Below, piece by piece: positions 37,787 to 50,568 of a stretch of 64,000 nt of DNA. The DNA lies in NCBI GenBank assembly GCA_024500155.1, contig CM044860.1, positions 1,844,501-1,908,500 of the forward strand, read 5' to 3'. How positions within the stretch are numbered: the first letter of the stretch is position 1; every line of letters begins with the position of its first letter. The notes under the pieces are model-generated. The model made no database searches and was not told the origin of the DNA. It was given only the letters and a program-made list of their open reading frames with translations. The translations under genes and the position numbers were made by a program. The DNA is from Chenopodium formosanum (taxonomy: Eukaryota > Streptophyta > Magnoliopsida > Caryophyllales > Amaranthaceae).

Positions 37787-39142
37787 CCATGCTGCTAGTG
37801 TTGGGATCAAGCTCGGTACATTTCACTGGTCATATTGAATATTTATTAACATTTTCACATATTAGTATCCACCTTCTGATTAACTCATTTTTGTTTCAAT
37901 ATCGTACAGAGTAGAGACATCAATCCCCCTGTCCTTGTAATCAATTGTATCCCTGTATATAGCTATTCAAGTTAGGTAGACTAATAAACCATATTTGGGA
38001 ATGAATTCATTGTAATATCTTCTTAGTGTTGATTTTCTAATACATTAATTTTTGGCAAAATTTTCACTTTTGCATTTTATTTTATTGCTAGTACTCGAAA
38101 TTCTCTTCACTTCTGCATTTGCAACCTTGATTTCTGATAAATTTTATATGCTGCAATCAGCTTTTGACCTGTCAATCTTGTCGAGCAGGTTCTGCATGTT
38201 TGACCTCAATCCCCTTTCTACTTGCAATTACAGCCTATTTCAGCATGTGAACGTATGAGCCTGAAGTCGAATTCTTGCTGTCTCAATGTCAAATTTGGCT
38301 AAAACACTACTTGTATAGTTGTATGGTTACGTAAAACTGTGGAAGAACTCTTTCGTTTCAGCAAAAATAAGTTCAATGTCACCGCAGCTTCATTGCCTAT
38401 AATCTCTACCATTAAGATCTGTAATTCTGTAAACATTAAGTCTAAACCATATACGGGGTAATAAATTCAGTTAATGATCACATACTTCACGGGTTTCGCA
38501 ATAACTAAAATCAGTAAACAAGCAAAAACCACATCAAACAATTTAGGGTTCGTCTGGCATCACTGTGGTTTTCTGTTTTTTGGTTTTTTATTTTTTAAAA
38601 GTACATTATATATGTCACATAATGAATCAAAAATTATTTAGACTTATTAAAATCATGATAATTTTGAAAACTGACAACAGAAAAGTGAAAACACCTTTTT
38701 CTTGTTTCCTGTTTTTGGTTTTTAGTTTTCAAAAAAACACGAAACTGAAAACGAAAAATGATGCCAAACAAGCCCTTAAAATTCCCAAATTGCGCTTTAT
38801 TGGTGAGGTAAGTAGAGAAGTACACAGACATTGTTGAAATGGATTGCCTTCTGGAACTAAATTAAAGAGCAAAAATGTCTACTCGTATAAAACAAGCTTA
38901 AATGCATCATGAAATCACAGTAACATAACGGAGCCACCATAATATGAAAGGGCCAAAAATCACTAGATTACTTTGTATTCAAAAGATGACTCCACACAAT
39001 AGTAACAATAGCAAAATCTCAACATGTCTGATCTCCCAACGTACACAAAAAAAAGAAAATTAACAATAGATCTCTTGAAAATTGTAACTAATGTCATCAT
39101 ACTAATTAACTACGACAACGAAAAAGACAGGTGCCTTGCAGC
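37787..39142. other. Convergent spacer between VPS8 and RPP1
   Basis: It contains the VPS8 3' UTR (to roughly 38050) and the 3' UTR of the convergent P1 gene near 38900-39142. One hAT-like MITE (38545-38776) lies between. No gene is seen. Confidence 0.6.
38545..38776. mobile_element. hAT-like MITE with long imperfect TIRs
   Basis: The left end AGGGTTCGTCTGGCATCA and the right end, reverse complemented, AGGGCTTGTTTGGCATCA pair well. The arms continue as T/G-rich sequence for about 40 bp. It has no coding capacity, and a target duplication is not clear. Confidence 0.65.
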
Positions 39143-40586
39143 TTAGTCGAACAAGCTGAATCCCATGTCATCATCACTCTCTTCCTTGGGTTCCTCCTGC
39201 AAGGATAAAATATCAAACATATTAGCCAAAATTCTAGAAGCAACGCCACAAAGGAAAAAACTAACAGAACAACAATACATGAAGTATATACCTTCTTCTC
39301 TTCCTTCTTCTCTTCAGCGGCAGGGGCAGCTGCAGCACCACCTGCAACGGCTGCAGCAGGGGCAGCACCTCCACCAGCACCTACATTCATGATAAGATCC
39401 TCAATGCTCCTCTTCTCAACTAGCTTGGCAAACAAATTTGGCCAGAAAGACTCGCATTCAATGCCAGCTGCTTTAACAAGAGTGGCAATCTTCTCAGCCT
39501 GCAAACACAAAACATAATTCCCATGAGCACATGTAGCTAGCTTATACATGAACGCACAAAGCTGCTTGACCAAAAAAATTATCAAAAATTGCCAAGAACA
39601 TTTTACAAGGCTGAAGGTAATAGATAAGCCAACAATGCATAATTCTTCAATACAAGTACCAGTTTAAATTAATTTCAATAATGTAGGATAAAAAGATAAA
39701 TATCTAAGGTAAATTGTACAACACCAAATAGAGAAATTGCACTTCCAACTTAAAATAAACAATCGATTAAACCGCTAAAATCCTCCAAGTTCCAACCAAC
39801 GATAGTCCCAAACTCCAAATATTATATCAGATTAACAGCTAGAGTAATCAATTATGGGGAGAACTGGGGAATAGTACTCTTGCAGAGTATAAATGAATTA
39901 GCACACTAAAGAATAGATTATTGATAATTCAGTGAAACCATTACCAGTATCCTATCTTCGATATCTTAAGAGACGCACTTAGCTAAGACAAACAATTTGT
40001 AAAAGTCCTAGTTAACAATATCAACATGATCTGACAAACTGTTAAGGCTTTGGAAAGTTCCTAATACTTATAATAAATAATAGATAGGTAATAAAATCGA
40101 TATAACCTAAATGCTAAAACCTAATACAACACTTTCTTAATACATACAAAGGTAGATTAAATCTTAAAATTATATTCCAGCTTAAAAGCAACCAGTTAAA
40201 GCTCTTGCAGTATAAGAAGATCCAAACAGATAAGAATGTATAACAAAAAATCTCAAATTAACGAGCAAAACAAGAACATACGAATGCCTAACCATTATTA
40301 GATACAAAATCATCAAACCAAAACACAGGTATAATACAATCAGCAAATTGCAAAAAATTCCAATTAAAATAGCAACAAAATCATCGAAAATCAAATCAAA
40401 GTCTTCCAGAATTTGAATCTAAAAATTATTATATACATAACACGATGAATTGCGATCGTAAAGCATTGTCAAAATAACAAAATCAAATCGAAATTAAATA
40501 AAGGAGCAGAACATTACAGTGACGGCGACTTCGTCGTCGTGGAGGATAAGAGCGGCGTAAGTGCAAGCGAGTTCTCCGACCGACAT
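39143..40586 (-). CDS. RPP1: 60S acidic ribosomal protein P1
   Basis: Three exons (40518-40586, 39292-39498, 39143-39196) give 109 aa with phase-0 introns. The N terminus (SVGELACTYAALILHDD) is the P1 dimerisation domain. The middle is an Ala/Gly/Pro hinge (AAPAAAVAGGAAAAP) and the C terminus is EESDDDMGFSLFD, the conserved acidic tail that binds translation factors. P1/P2 heterodimers with P0 form the lateral stalk of the large ribosomal subunit and stimulate elongation-factor GTPases. Length and tail match the family. The first intron is long (about 1.0 kb), common in highly expressed plant ribosomal genes. The 5' UTR may have a small intron near 40590-40720, inferred from a donor-like junction only. 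Confidence 0.95.
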
Positions 40587-43393
40587 TGTTAATTGAGTTT
40601 TGTAACGAAAAACACAAAAATCTCTGCAAAAACAATTTCCAGAAAAAGAAACAAAAATATGAATAAGAAGATCAATCAAAGAAACTGGAGATTAAATTGA
40701 AGAAGAGAAGAAAGAGAATTACCAAAGGAAGAAGATGAATGTTCCTGCTTGCACGCGGCTACAATGGAGAGCAACTAGGGTTTTGAAGCAAAAAGAAGTA
40801 AGTGGCTATTTATAAGATGATTTCTCAGGGTTTTGAAGCTTTTATGCGGTAGGTCTTCTTTTGTGTTGTGGACTTTTTAAAGGGCCTTAACAAACCAGAG
40901 CCCATTAAACGATGTTTAGGCCCATTAAAATCTTCGATGACACGGTTTTTTTTTTTTTAAGAAAAAAAATATACTAATATATGGAAGTCTATCCATTAAT
41001 CCAATTAAGTTTTATTATGGAAACATATTAAACAGAATAATTGGATGTTCTGACCATGATAAATTTTGGTTAAGCATAGGAGTATAGGACTATAGGAGTA
41101 TAATCTGTATCACCGTATGACATGTTGCTTTTTAACTCAATAAACATTTTATTAATTAATCGGTATAATGAGCTATTTGAAAGATTTTGCGAGTATTTGA
41201 GTGACTAAATAATTTATTTATTTATTTATTTGCAAAAGAGGATAAACCAATAAAAGAAAGTGACTAAATAATTTATAATAACTCTTATCAGTAAGGTGAG
41301 TTAGAAAACCTAATATGCATCCATGTTGTTACGGAGTACAACATTTTATGGGTAATGAGATATAATTATACATTGGTACCCATATGTCCAATTTCCATTC
41401 AAAAGCTATACTTGTTGAGTTGTTGCTATCCAGTCATAAGGTTGAAAATGTTATTGAAGATAGGATGAGGTATAGTTAAAAATTAAAAAAATAAAAAATA
41501 AAAAAATAAAAACATTTCCACCTTGCCCAAAATCACTTTAATGTCTTTAAGTACATCTTTGAAGGATCTACATTACAATGTAGAGAAAATGCTTTAGGTT
41601 AAAGATTTGGGCGCTTCAAGAAGGAACAAAGCAACTCCTTCTATAGGATAACATCTTTCTTTGATTAGTTCAATTAGTTGGAATTCACTTCACAACAGCA
41701 TATGTTGAGCAGAAGTTAGATCCTTTGTTTTGTCACTTGTATAAAGAGACAAATCCAAGGTCGAAATTCATGGCTAATTTAGAGCATAACACTATTCTGT
41801 CGTATTGTTTCAACTCCTGTAATGTTTATTTTATAAAAATCACTTAAAACATATAAACACAAAGAGCGCGCACACACACATACAATATCAGTTGAAAATG
41901 GCTGGCTTTAAACACCAGAGAGTCGCTTATTAGGCACTTAGTTCACACAAGATGAGCTAAAGATAAACTCTTGGTTATATTGCTTCGCAGATCATTAAAA
42001 ATACAGGAATTTGATGGTGGAAATTCATGTAAAAAATGCTATTGTATGCTTCACTCTATCTTTTGTCTACTATATCTGACACATTTTCCTGAATCATGAG
42101 GGCAGGAAGATAGTTAATGCTATTAAGAATAAACTAGTTTAACTTTTGATTACAAACATTTAACCCTTACAATTTGATTTCTTTCGAAACAAATTAGTAA
42201 AACAACATCAGCATGATACATCTCAAAAATTTGATATTATTTATTCATAAGATCATGGGACTGAAAAGTTTGCCACTACAACGAAATCCATTTAAAAAGT
42301 TAAGTCAGAAAACAAAGTAAAAATGTAAACTCAAATTCCTAAAGGCATAAAATCGAGTATAGTGTACAATGGCAAGGTTCAACAACCTAGCATATTAGAA
42401 GTGCTAGCTCTCTAATGCAGGCAAAGGTTGTCAGTGACAACACTTACGACCTGCCTACGATACAACTAGGATACCTAAACTACATTACATGGCTACAAAG
42501 TCACCATGATATCCAAGTACAAAACAACGCTACATATCATTTGCCACAACAATGCTTCATAACTACATTACTACAGGTACATTACTTTCTGAGATGGTAA
42601 GCTGAAAGTAGAGCGATTTTCACCATCCTTTTTCCCATCTCCTGATGAGAATCACCAAAGTTAATCCATAGTAATGCAGGCCCTGTTGTTAGGCAGAAAA
42701 AGGTTCAGAGCAACATACAATAGCTATGTTAATATGCAAATTAGATGGTGGATACTTCAGATAGTATAACGTCAAAGAAAACAGAATTCAACTACCTATG
42801 CATCATTAGTTCCAAAATAAAAAATTACCTATGCATCATTAAATCATTTATTAAGCATGTTTATAAATTAACAGAGTTTCTCAAATATAGCAAGACTCGT
42901 TTATCAGGAGCACTTGTCCAGTTGGCCTTGATCATTTTGCAACCCATGACTTGCAGAAAAGCAGCTTTTATGCCTGTCTACGACAGATATAGTACCAAGC
43001 TCTTATTTCAAGTCTTTTACGCCAGTCTGCTTCTATTGTAAACATGTGTACTCTCAAGATACTGCAGAAGCTGAGCTAGGGCTTCTTGGACATTATATGA
43101 ACATTTAGAAAGTTGTAATGCATGTCACACCGTTAACTAGGCTTTGTTATTTGCATAGAAATAACATTACTTTTATCATCCATTAATTGATCCATACCTA
43201 TTACTAATTCTACTACTCTGACATTCTATTTAGCAGTCTACAATACTCAGTAATATGAATAAGATGATCTTTCTATTTAGCAGCCTACAATACTCAGTAA
43301 TATGAATAAGATGATCTATTTGATCATCAAATTATATGTAATATACCATTTAATAGCACTGTAGGTATTTTACCTTGAATATGAGGCATTTTT
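40587..43393. other. RPP1 promoter and SR-gene 3' region
   Basis: 40587-40900 is the P1 promoter/5' UTR side. 42400-43393 is probably the 3' UTR and downstream flank of the SR gene, possibly with a spliced 3' UTR. The part between is AT-rich with no credible gene on either strand. Confidence 0.55.
43226..43319. repeat. 47-bp tandem duplication downstream of the SR stop codon
   Basis: Two adjacent 47-bp units (43226-43272 and 43273-43319) differ at two or three bases. The unit begins CTATTTAGCAG and ends AAGATGATCT plus two bases. It lies about 75 bp past the stop codon, so it is likely transcribed in the 3' UTR. Confidence 0.9.
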
Positions 43394-46300
43394 CTAGAGC
43401 GGAGAAGCAGACTTTGACCTAGATCAACAAGAGAAGGAAAGAAGTTTAAAAATAAAACAATGTTTTATTATAATATGCTGATTATCTAGGATCAAAAATG
43501 AAATACAGTACCTAGTTGGCTGTGCAGGGGATGCAGACCTAGATCTTGGAGCAGGTCTGGTTACATATATAATCATGTCATTCTTTGTAGACACCAAACA
43601 ATGAACTTGATAAGCAATCAAGGGTGCCAAAATATATCTGAATCGCCAAAATATCATTAGAATGTTACCTTGGGCTCTTTCCTACACTCTTGCTTCTATC
43701 TCGGATAGGGCTCCTGCTTCTATCTCGGATAGGGGTCCTGCTTCTACTTCTGCTTCTGCTCCTTTGTGGACTACCCTCATAAGCTTTTATCTGTCAAGTG
43801 GGTTTCAGAAAATAGGGAATGAAGAAAATGAATAGTGTAAAGATTCAACTATGCCTTACAGAATTAAATCAGCTCCTATAGACAAACATCCTTCATGTCA
43901 GATTAAAAGAGGCATGTGCCTAAGTGGCTACACTTGTGTTTTCTCCTGATCACATCAAAATCCACAATACATGTCCCAACCTCTCTAAGGGTAATGCAGG
44001 CATAGTAAAATGAAAGCAATAACAGTCAAAAGGACATACAGTCATTGGTTATAATTTTAACAAAGAAAATTCCCAAACCAATAGGCCTAAAACCAAGACA
44101 AGACATTTGCTATTGACAGCAATGTGTTATAATGGCCTGATGGCAAATAACTATTTCGAAAATTAATCATTAAAATCTGTAATTACAACTATAGTAAAGG
44201 AAATTTACCCGAATGTAAGATTTTGAGAAAGGATTACGAAATTCAGTGTCATCTAGCTTCCGGATCTGTGTAAAATTTACCAGTGTTAAGATAGAATATC
44301 AAGACTTTATTACCATTGACTATCAGAAATTCGGAGTACTCTTGATACTTACAGCATATTGCATGTCCTCGTAATTAGTGTAGTCAACCATTCCCATCAT
44401 ACCTGCAACAATATTATTATTTCACAAATGATAGTTATCAATGAAACCTACACCTCAGCAAGCACTGATTTTGGAATAATTGCTTGTTGAAGAACATAAG
44501 GATCAAATTACACATGATAGACTCATTAGAACAAATAATTTTTTTGACTGAAGCACACTTCATACAGACAGCAAATTTGAGCATAACTTTCAGAATTCGT
44601 GGAGAAAAACTTAAGTAGACTCAAAGTGAGCAAGAGCATAACTATAGGTAATGTAATTCCTGACATTCTCTCACCTTTAAATATAGCAAAGCTATTCTAT
44701 AAATCTTTTCAGGTAGGTTAAGGAGGGTTTAAAATAATGTAAAGAGAAATAAAATAAAATAACGTATCATGCCTCAAGTCTAGACAGGAAATAAAATCAT
44801 GATAGGATTTACACATTACATTTTACTCAGTGATCCATCGTCAAAATATATAGAAAGTAAGATCAAGTTGTCCATTAGATGGAACTTCAGGGGTTACCCT
44901 AAATCTTTAAGAAAAAGACAACACTGAAGGATAAACTAGAAAAAGATATAGCATACCTTCACCATCACGGAAAACTTGGGCAAAGCAGACATCCCCAGCC
45001 TTACGCATATGGTCCTACAAGACAAAATAACAGTGAGAATCTTTGACACCAGAGCAATTAGACTTTGGTGAAAAGAAAAAGAAAAAAAAAAAGTCAATTT
45101 ACACACCTTTAGATCCTGCCATGAAGCTGAAGGTGGCAGTCCACGCACAATTACTACATAAATAAGAACACGTATTAAACAACCCACGCAGGAGAGAAAT
45201 AATTAAGGTTCAAAGATGTGGCAAACAAGTTTTTGGACAACACTAAACTTTACGCTTGACCACATTACCAATGCCTTTTGATATCCTCACTAAAAGTCCA
45301 AGCTATGCTGCTATCACTTCTAAACAACCCCCCCCCCCCCCCCCAAATCCCCAAAAGAAAGTATAGAAAGCAAAAGGTCAGTATCCAAATTATTTGGTGT
45401 ACCTCGAAACTCAGAGCGACGGGAAGCACCAAACTGCCCACCTCCACCCCCACCACCTGCACCTACAGCACCACCACCACCACGTCGGCCAACAGGGGAC
45501 CTGCCTCTACCTCCATGAGCCAACTCAACCTGAATAGTGAACTACTTAGGCCTGAACATATTGAAAACGTAGCAGCAAGTAAAGATGTATATTAGGTGGC
45601 ATGTACCCTCAGAAGACAACCGTCAAAGTTATAGCCATCACGACCCCTAATTGCTTCTTGAGCATCCCTAGGATCCTCAAACTGTACGAAAGAAAACAAA
45701 AGAATAAGAAACTGCAGAATAGCAAGCTAAGGATACATCTGGGATATTGATCTGAATGCTAACACTGGGCAGGCCTCCAATAGGCCAAGGCGTAAGCCCT
45801 TTATTAATTCCTGACCCTGGCTATCAGCTCAACGATGAATGTACGTGAAAATGAAGGGTATACCTCCACAAATGAATAGCCTGGAGGGCGTGGCGGAAGC
45901 TTCATTTCGATATCAACGATACGACCATACTGCAGTAAGAGGAAAACAAATCTTAAGAATTCAGTATATATTTAAAAAAAAAAAAAAAAAAAAAAAAAAC
46001 AAAGCAGATTGGTGCACAACTGCACATCAATGAAAAATACAGTATTTCTTAAAAGTAATTAAGTTTTGTTTGGGTTGGCAGTTTGGCACTGCACTTGACA
46101 TGCTAGAATTCCATGCTACGAAGTACAATGAAGAGTAACAACTAATAAAATGAGATAACCACAATAGAATTTGCAAAATCTTGCACACATATGAACACAG
46201 ATACAAAAAGCCAAAAATAACCTGGCAGTGTCCCATTCTCCATGTGCAATATATGGAAATTAATTCAATGAGATTAATAATAGTCACTAGCAGAATAGTC

Positions 46301-46689
46301 AACAGAGATCTAAACAGCATCAAGGTTTATCATTGAGATATATACTCATTGAGATATATACTGATTTAGACATTTGACTAGGATAGGAGATGCTGCACTC
46401 ATATCATTGCAGCAAGAGGTGCATTATCCCTCAGAATGTTAAACTTCATGCAAGAACTAGTCCATTATAACCTTTCTGGTTAATATGAGAATTATAAATC
46501 TCCAAACTAAAGGTTGTTGAATTTATATACAAAGATTACACGAGAATACTACCATAAGTTCAAAATATCTGAACATATTTGAGTTGAAGATGAAAACAGA
46601 ACCTTGTAAAACAGATCTTCAAGCTCCCATTCCTTTACATCCAGGGGAAGATTGCCAACATAAATTGTGCGGGAGGCACGGCCAGCCAT
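43394..46689 (-). CDS. SR34/SR30-like: SR splicing factor of the SRSF1/SF2 type (plant SR34/SR30 subfamily)
   Basis: Eleven exons with matching phases give 252 aa: 46603-46689, 45864-45929, 45607-45681, 45403-45529, 45107-45153, 44957-45014, 44353-44402, 44209-44265, 43669-43790, 43512-43556 and 43394-43418. RRM1 (residues about 7-80) has the RNP2 motif IYVGNL and the RNP1 region GYSFVEFE. A glycine-rich linker follows (about 83-118), then a pseudo-RRM2 with SWQDLKD, the hallmark of SF2/ASF-type SR proteins. The RS tail is short, contains a duplicated nine-residue SR-TPIRDR unit and ends in SKSASPL. SR proteins bind exonic enhancers and recruit U1/U2 components in nuclear speckles. The RS tail is shorter than in Arabidopsis SR34, and the last two small exons are the least certain. 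Alternative splicing, common in this family, could extend the tail. Confidence 0.92.
45328..45344 (-). repeat. Poly(G) tract in SR intron 4 (sense strand)
   Basis: 17 C residues on plus, so G on the SR sense strand, inside the intron after exon 4 (45154-45402). Confidence 0.9.
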
Positions 46690-48980
46690 CACTGTAATGC
46701 GTCTATTTAGCAGCAATTTCTCTACATACAACATAAATGCTTATCAATGAGGGCATAAGAGGACATTAAACACCGATCAACTAAAAAAAAAAGTTTCTTC
46801 ATAAAGTAGCTTCAACAAAACAGCACAGAAAAGCAAAAGCCCAAACTGTGAAGCGGACCATGAGAGCAATTCTTGACGTGGTGCTACACAACTTTCACCA
46901 TTTAATCTTCCAAAATGCTCCAGGATTAATATTAAATCATATAAAAATGAAACCCCATACTCTTCCTGATTTTTGCAGAGGCAAAGAAGACCATCTAAGC
47001 ATGAGCAACAATCTCCATTACCAAGAAATCCAGAAAAGTACACAGAACTCTCCCTCTCTTTTTCTACATCCCTACATATCTTGCTCCTATTCGTCCAAGC
47101 TCTTTTCATCTATCATGAGGAAAGCTTGAGTCATCAAATGTGACAATACGGAGAATAGTTCATGCATTTATCATCAGTTATTAAATACTTCATTATCAAC
47201 CACAGAGAAAAATGATGTATAGCTCCACGTCATTTTCTTGTGAATATTGTTTTGTGACCGGATGCAGATTTAGATCAGGAGGCAAACACCAAATACAAGG
47301 GACTCAAGATTCATAAGTTATTGTATACAGTTGATAGTAAATTCAATTTTGCAAGGTTTATGGTCATTTGCAATGTCACTTAGTAGTTAATGAATACCAG
47401 CATCAGCATAAGAATCAACCCAGTGCCTCTAAAGAGGCTCCTGTCCAAGGCAAAGTAAAGGGTCAGCTTAAACAGCCTTACCAAAGTAGTCAATGACCCA
47501 TTAGCATAATGGTAAAATAGAAAGTTAAAAATAGTTCTGAAGATGACTATAATTAATGTTGCTTAGACACAAGATAGAAAAGAAAAGAGTTGATGAAAGA
47601 AGAAGTTCAAAAAACCAACAAATAACCTTCAGCAATAGAGACACAATGTGCATTAGGAATTTTATTCATTAAAAATAATGTGTGAATGTTAAGGTGCTTC
47701 AAACATAATCTGAATTGAGATTAATGATCCTTAATGAAATTCCAGTTTCTCATAAGTAAGCATGCTTTATCAAAGCTGCTTAAGTTTGAGCTTTATAGGG
47801 AATATGCATAACAATAGTGTATATTTTACCATAAACAAAGTAAAGGTGGAATTATTCTCATTAACACAATTTAGAATTCAATAGCAGCAAAACTTCATTG
47901 TGATGACTGCAAGACATTCTTACAATGAGAGCATTAAAGTGTTCATGAGTAAGAGAATTTCCTTAAGTAGCAAAAGCCCTAAAATCCTAGCTTCCTAGTC
48001 TAGTACTCTAGTCAGCTTAAAATTTGTGATCAACTCATGAACCTCGTCGATAAGTAACAAATTACATGTTTTATGATGATACTTTTTCACAAAAAAAGCA
48101 AGCAATATCTAACACAACAAAGCTTATCTGCAACAGTACAAGAATGATAGCATGAAATTTGTATTCACAAAGTTGTCAACTGTCACCATCTTTTGTTGAA
48201 GATATCCATATCCACTAGCACACGAATAATAATAAATCGAAACTTTGAATTGGCTATAGCCATTGTCACCTTCAAAATGCTCCCAGGATTTGAGCCCATA
48301 CCCCAACTCAACAGTAATACTCTAATACATATGAAGTGCAAAAAAAAATATATGTAGCAAACAAACAATTCCAAACCACAAAATAAAATGAAAAAATGGA
48401 TAAAAAGTACAATCCATCCAAAAAACTACCTTAAAATTGAACGAACAAGCCAATGTCGGATCTATAAATCAACTCATTTCTGGGAAATTAATCCCTTAAA
48501 CAGGAATATCGTTGACTGCTTAGTAACTTAATCAAAACAAAGGCCTACAAACTCAACATTCCACGCATTTACCAATTCAATTTCTGGGTAAAATTACTAC
48601 TACAACCAAATTCAAAACCCGTATGAACAACTTCTAATTTCTTCCCGAGTTTTATCACATACAGACATACAGTTAACGCTAATCTGTAAACCCCAGAAAT
48701 TAAAAATCAGGAATCACCCACCATTGCACTGATATACCAAGACTAAATACTGGCAGTAAACAAAAAATAACTCACAAATTAAACTTCAATTAAGATAAAC
48801 AACTACAAAAACAAAATAAATAACAAATAAAAGACAATAAAAAGATCTGGGTGATGAAATTACTTGTTAATGAGGTAAAAAGCGAAGTTGAAAAATCAGC
48901 TGAGTATGCAAAATCTTCGTCTTGTTCAAGTGTTCTGGGTATTGCAGCTTAAAGCAGAACAGAGAATAGAGGTTTAAAGA
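46690..48980 (-). other. SR gene 5' leader with a long 5'-UTR intron
   Basis: The ATG exon has an acceptor immediately before it (ATTACAG then TGATGG). No ORF occurs upstream. A pyrimidine-rich, leader-like segment at about 48865-48980 ends in a donor-like GTAATTTC near 48862. The simplest reading is a non-coding first exon and a 2.2-kb 5'-UTR intron. cDNA evidence would be needed. Confidence 0.5.
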
Positions 48981-49271
48981 AAAAGGGAAAAAGGCCAGGT
49001 AAAATCTTCAGTCTATTGTGTACCCTAAAACTGAAAAATGAAAATGAAAATGAAATTAAATCGTGCGACACATAATTAATAATGAAAAGATGATAAATTT
49101 ATTATTTTCAAAAAAAAAAAAAAAAAAAAAATGGGGATTGGATACTTTGGTGGAGGTTTGAAGTTAAGTAGTGATGAAACGTGGCAATAGCCAATAAGCT
49201 GTTGGTTTTAGTAAAGGAGAGGAACTTCAATACTTTTGGAATTCTACTCGTTGCTTTATGTCTCGAGATGG

Positions 49272-49316
<45 letters not shown>

Positions 49317-49411
49317 GTTTTTCAAACTTGACCGTGGGGTTAAAGTGTTAGACTGTTAGAGGTCTTAACGTTTGAAGAAGACTTCGACTGTATTACTTGT
49401 AGTCGGAAGGG
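48981..49411. other. Spacer with long homopolymers
   Basis: 22 A residues (49110-49131) and 41 T residues (49275-49315) bracket about 140 bp of spacer. No gene is seen. The part next to 48980 is the SR promoter. Confidence 0.6.
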
Positions 49412-49629
49412 GAAAGACTACACATACAATGGTTGTATGTGGACCCCCCACATACAACTATTGTTGGGTGCATTTGATTGGTTTGCATTTTTATGTCCAC
49501 TTTTTCCATTTAGTTTCTTTCTATTTTTTACTCTTATTATTTCCCTCCCTTTTGATAATTTGATGTGGCATGCATATAATGGTGTTGTATGTGGGCTACT
49601 ACATACAACCATTGTATGTGTAGCATCAC
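49412..49629. mobile_element. Mutator-type MITE with 9-bp target duplication
   Basis: 218 bp flanked by the exact direct repeat TCGGAAGGG (49403-49411 and 49630-49638). The inverted ends share a perfect 23-bp core (49418-49440 against 49601-49623) beginning CTACACATACAATGG. Each arm is itself partly palindromic (TACAATGGTTGTA). A 9-bp duplication and G-starting ends fit the Mutator superfamily. It has no coding capacity. Confidence 0.85.
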
Positions 49630-49638
49630 TCGGAAGGG

Positions 49639-50568
49639 AGTGCTAATGTAGTGTTATGAATTTGAATAGTTATAACAAAGTACGGAGTACTAAAATACTA
49701 GAAGTCACATGAAAAGGAGAGAAAGGAAGAAAGAGAAAGATGTGTGGGACCACTTCTAATTGCGGCTATTTCATCAAATGCTACTGAGCACTTTGGAAAT
49801 TCACCAAATGTCATCCAACTTTTTAAAATTCACCAAATGTCACTCACAAACAGTACAATGACATGACATGCCATTAATGAGGTTTGGACGTTAACAGTCC
49901 ATTATTGCGAAATGACCAGTATGCCCTGTGTTGGGGTTAATGGCGCGTTAAACCTCATTGACTCTCTGACTTCTTCAAGTTTGATATAAAAAAAAGTCAT
50001 CTCATTCTTCTTCTCTGTTCTTTGAGCTTTCACCATTATTCAAACCCTGAAATCCATAATCAAACAAGAAGCTTTCTTCAACACCTAAACCAAACATTCC
50101 TAAAAATTGAAGCTTTTTTTGCTATTGAAGTTGGGCGAACCAGAACAGCGCTGACAAGTAGGGGAGGAAGTTGAAGCTAAAAGCACTTGAATTTGACTTT
50201 GGGGTGTTGGAGATAGCAAACAAGGTAATATTCTCACTTTCGATCTTGTTTTCGCGTTTTGAATTTGACAGTTTTTGCGAGAATTGAGTTAGGGTTAAGG
50301 TTTTTTGAAATGTTCATGTTAAATGTGATTACTTGACTTGACTGTGTGAAATAATCTTAAATTTCAAGTTAAAAATGTTATTTGTTGTTTAATTGATTTG
50401 GTATTGTTATGGTTTTTGATTGTGAAGTCTTTAAATTACATTTTTTTGCGATTTTTGTATTGGCATTGTTGGTAATGATTTGGTTTGTTATGATGTGTGA
50501 TGTGTTGATATGAATCTTGTGTGTTGTTGTTCAGTGAAGTAATATGTCTGTAATTTTTTGTTGATAGG
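49639..50568 (+). other. Leader-like region of a decayed TE gene
   Basis: It has direct repeats of AAATTCACCAAATGTC at about 49797-49845, then a TC-rich leader. A donor-like CAAG/GTAATATT near 50224 and an acceptor TTGATAG directly before the ATG at 50569 suggest a spliced leader. No other ORF is seen. Confidence 0.4.

Noticed and set aside
45278..45595. 105-codon plus-strand ORF opposite SR exon 4
   Set aside because: Antisense to the glycine-rich linker exon; Thr/Pro-rich by complement only.
49412..49629. Short ORFs of 61-69 codons on both strands
   Set aside because: They arise from the inverted repeats of the MITE.
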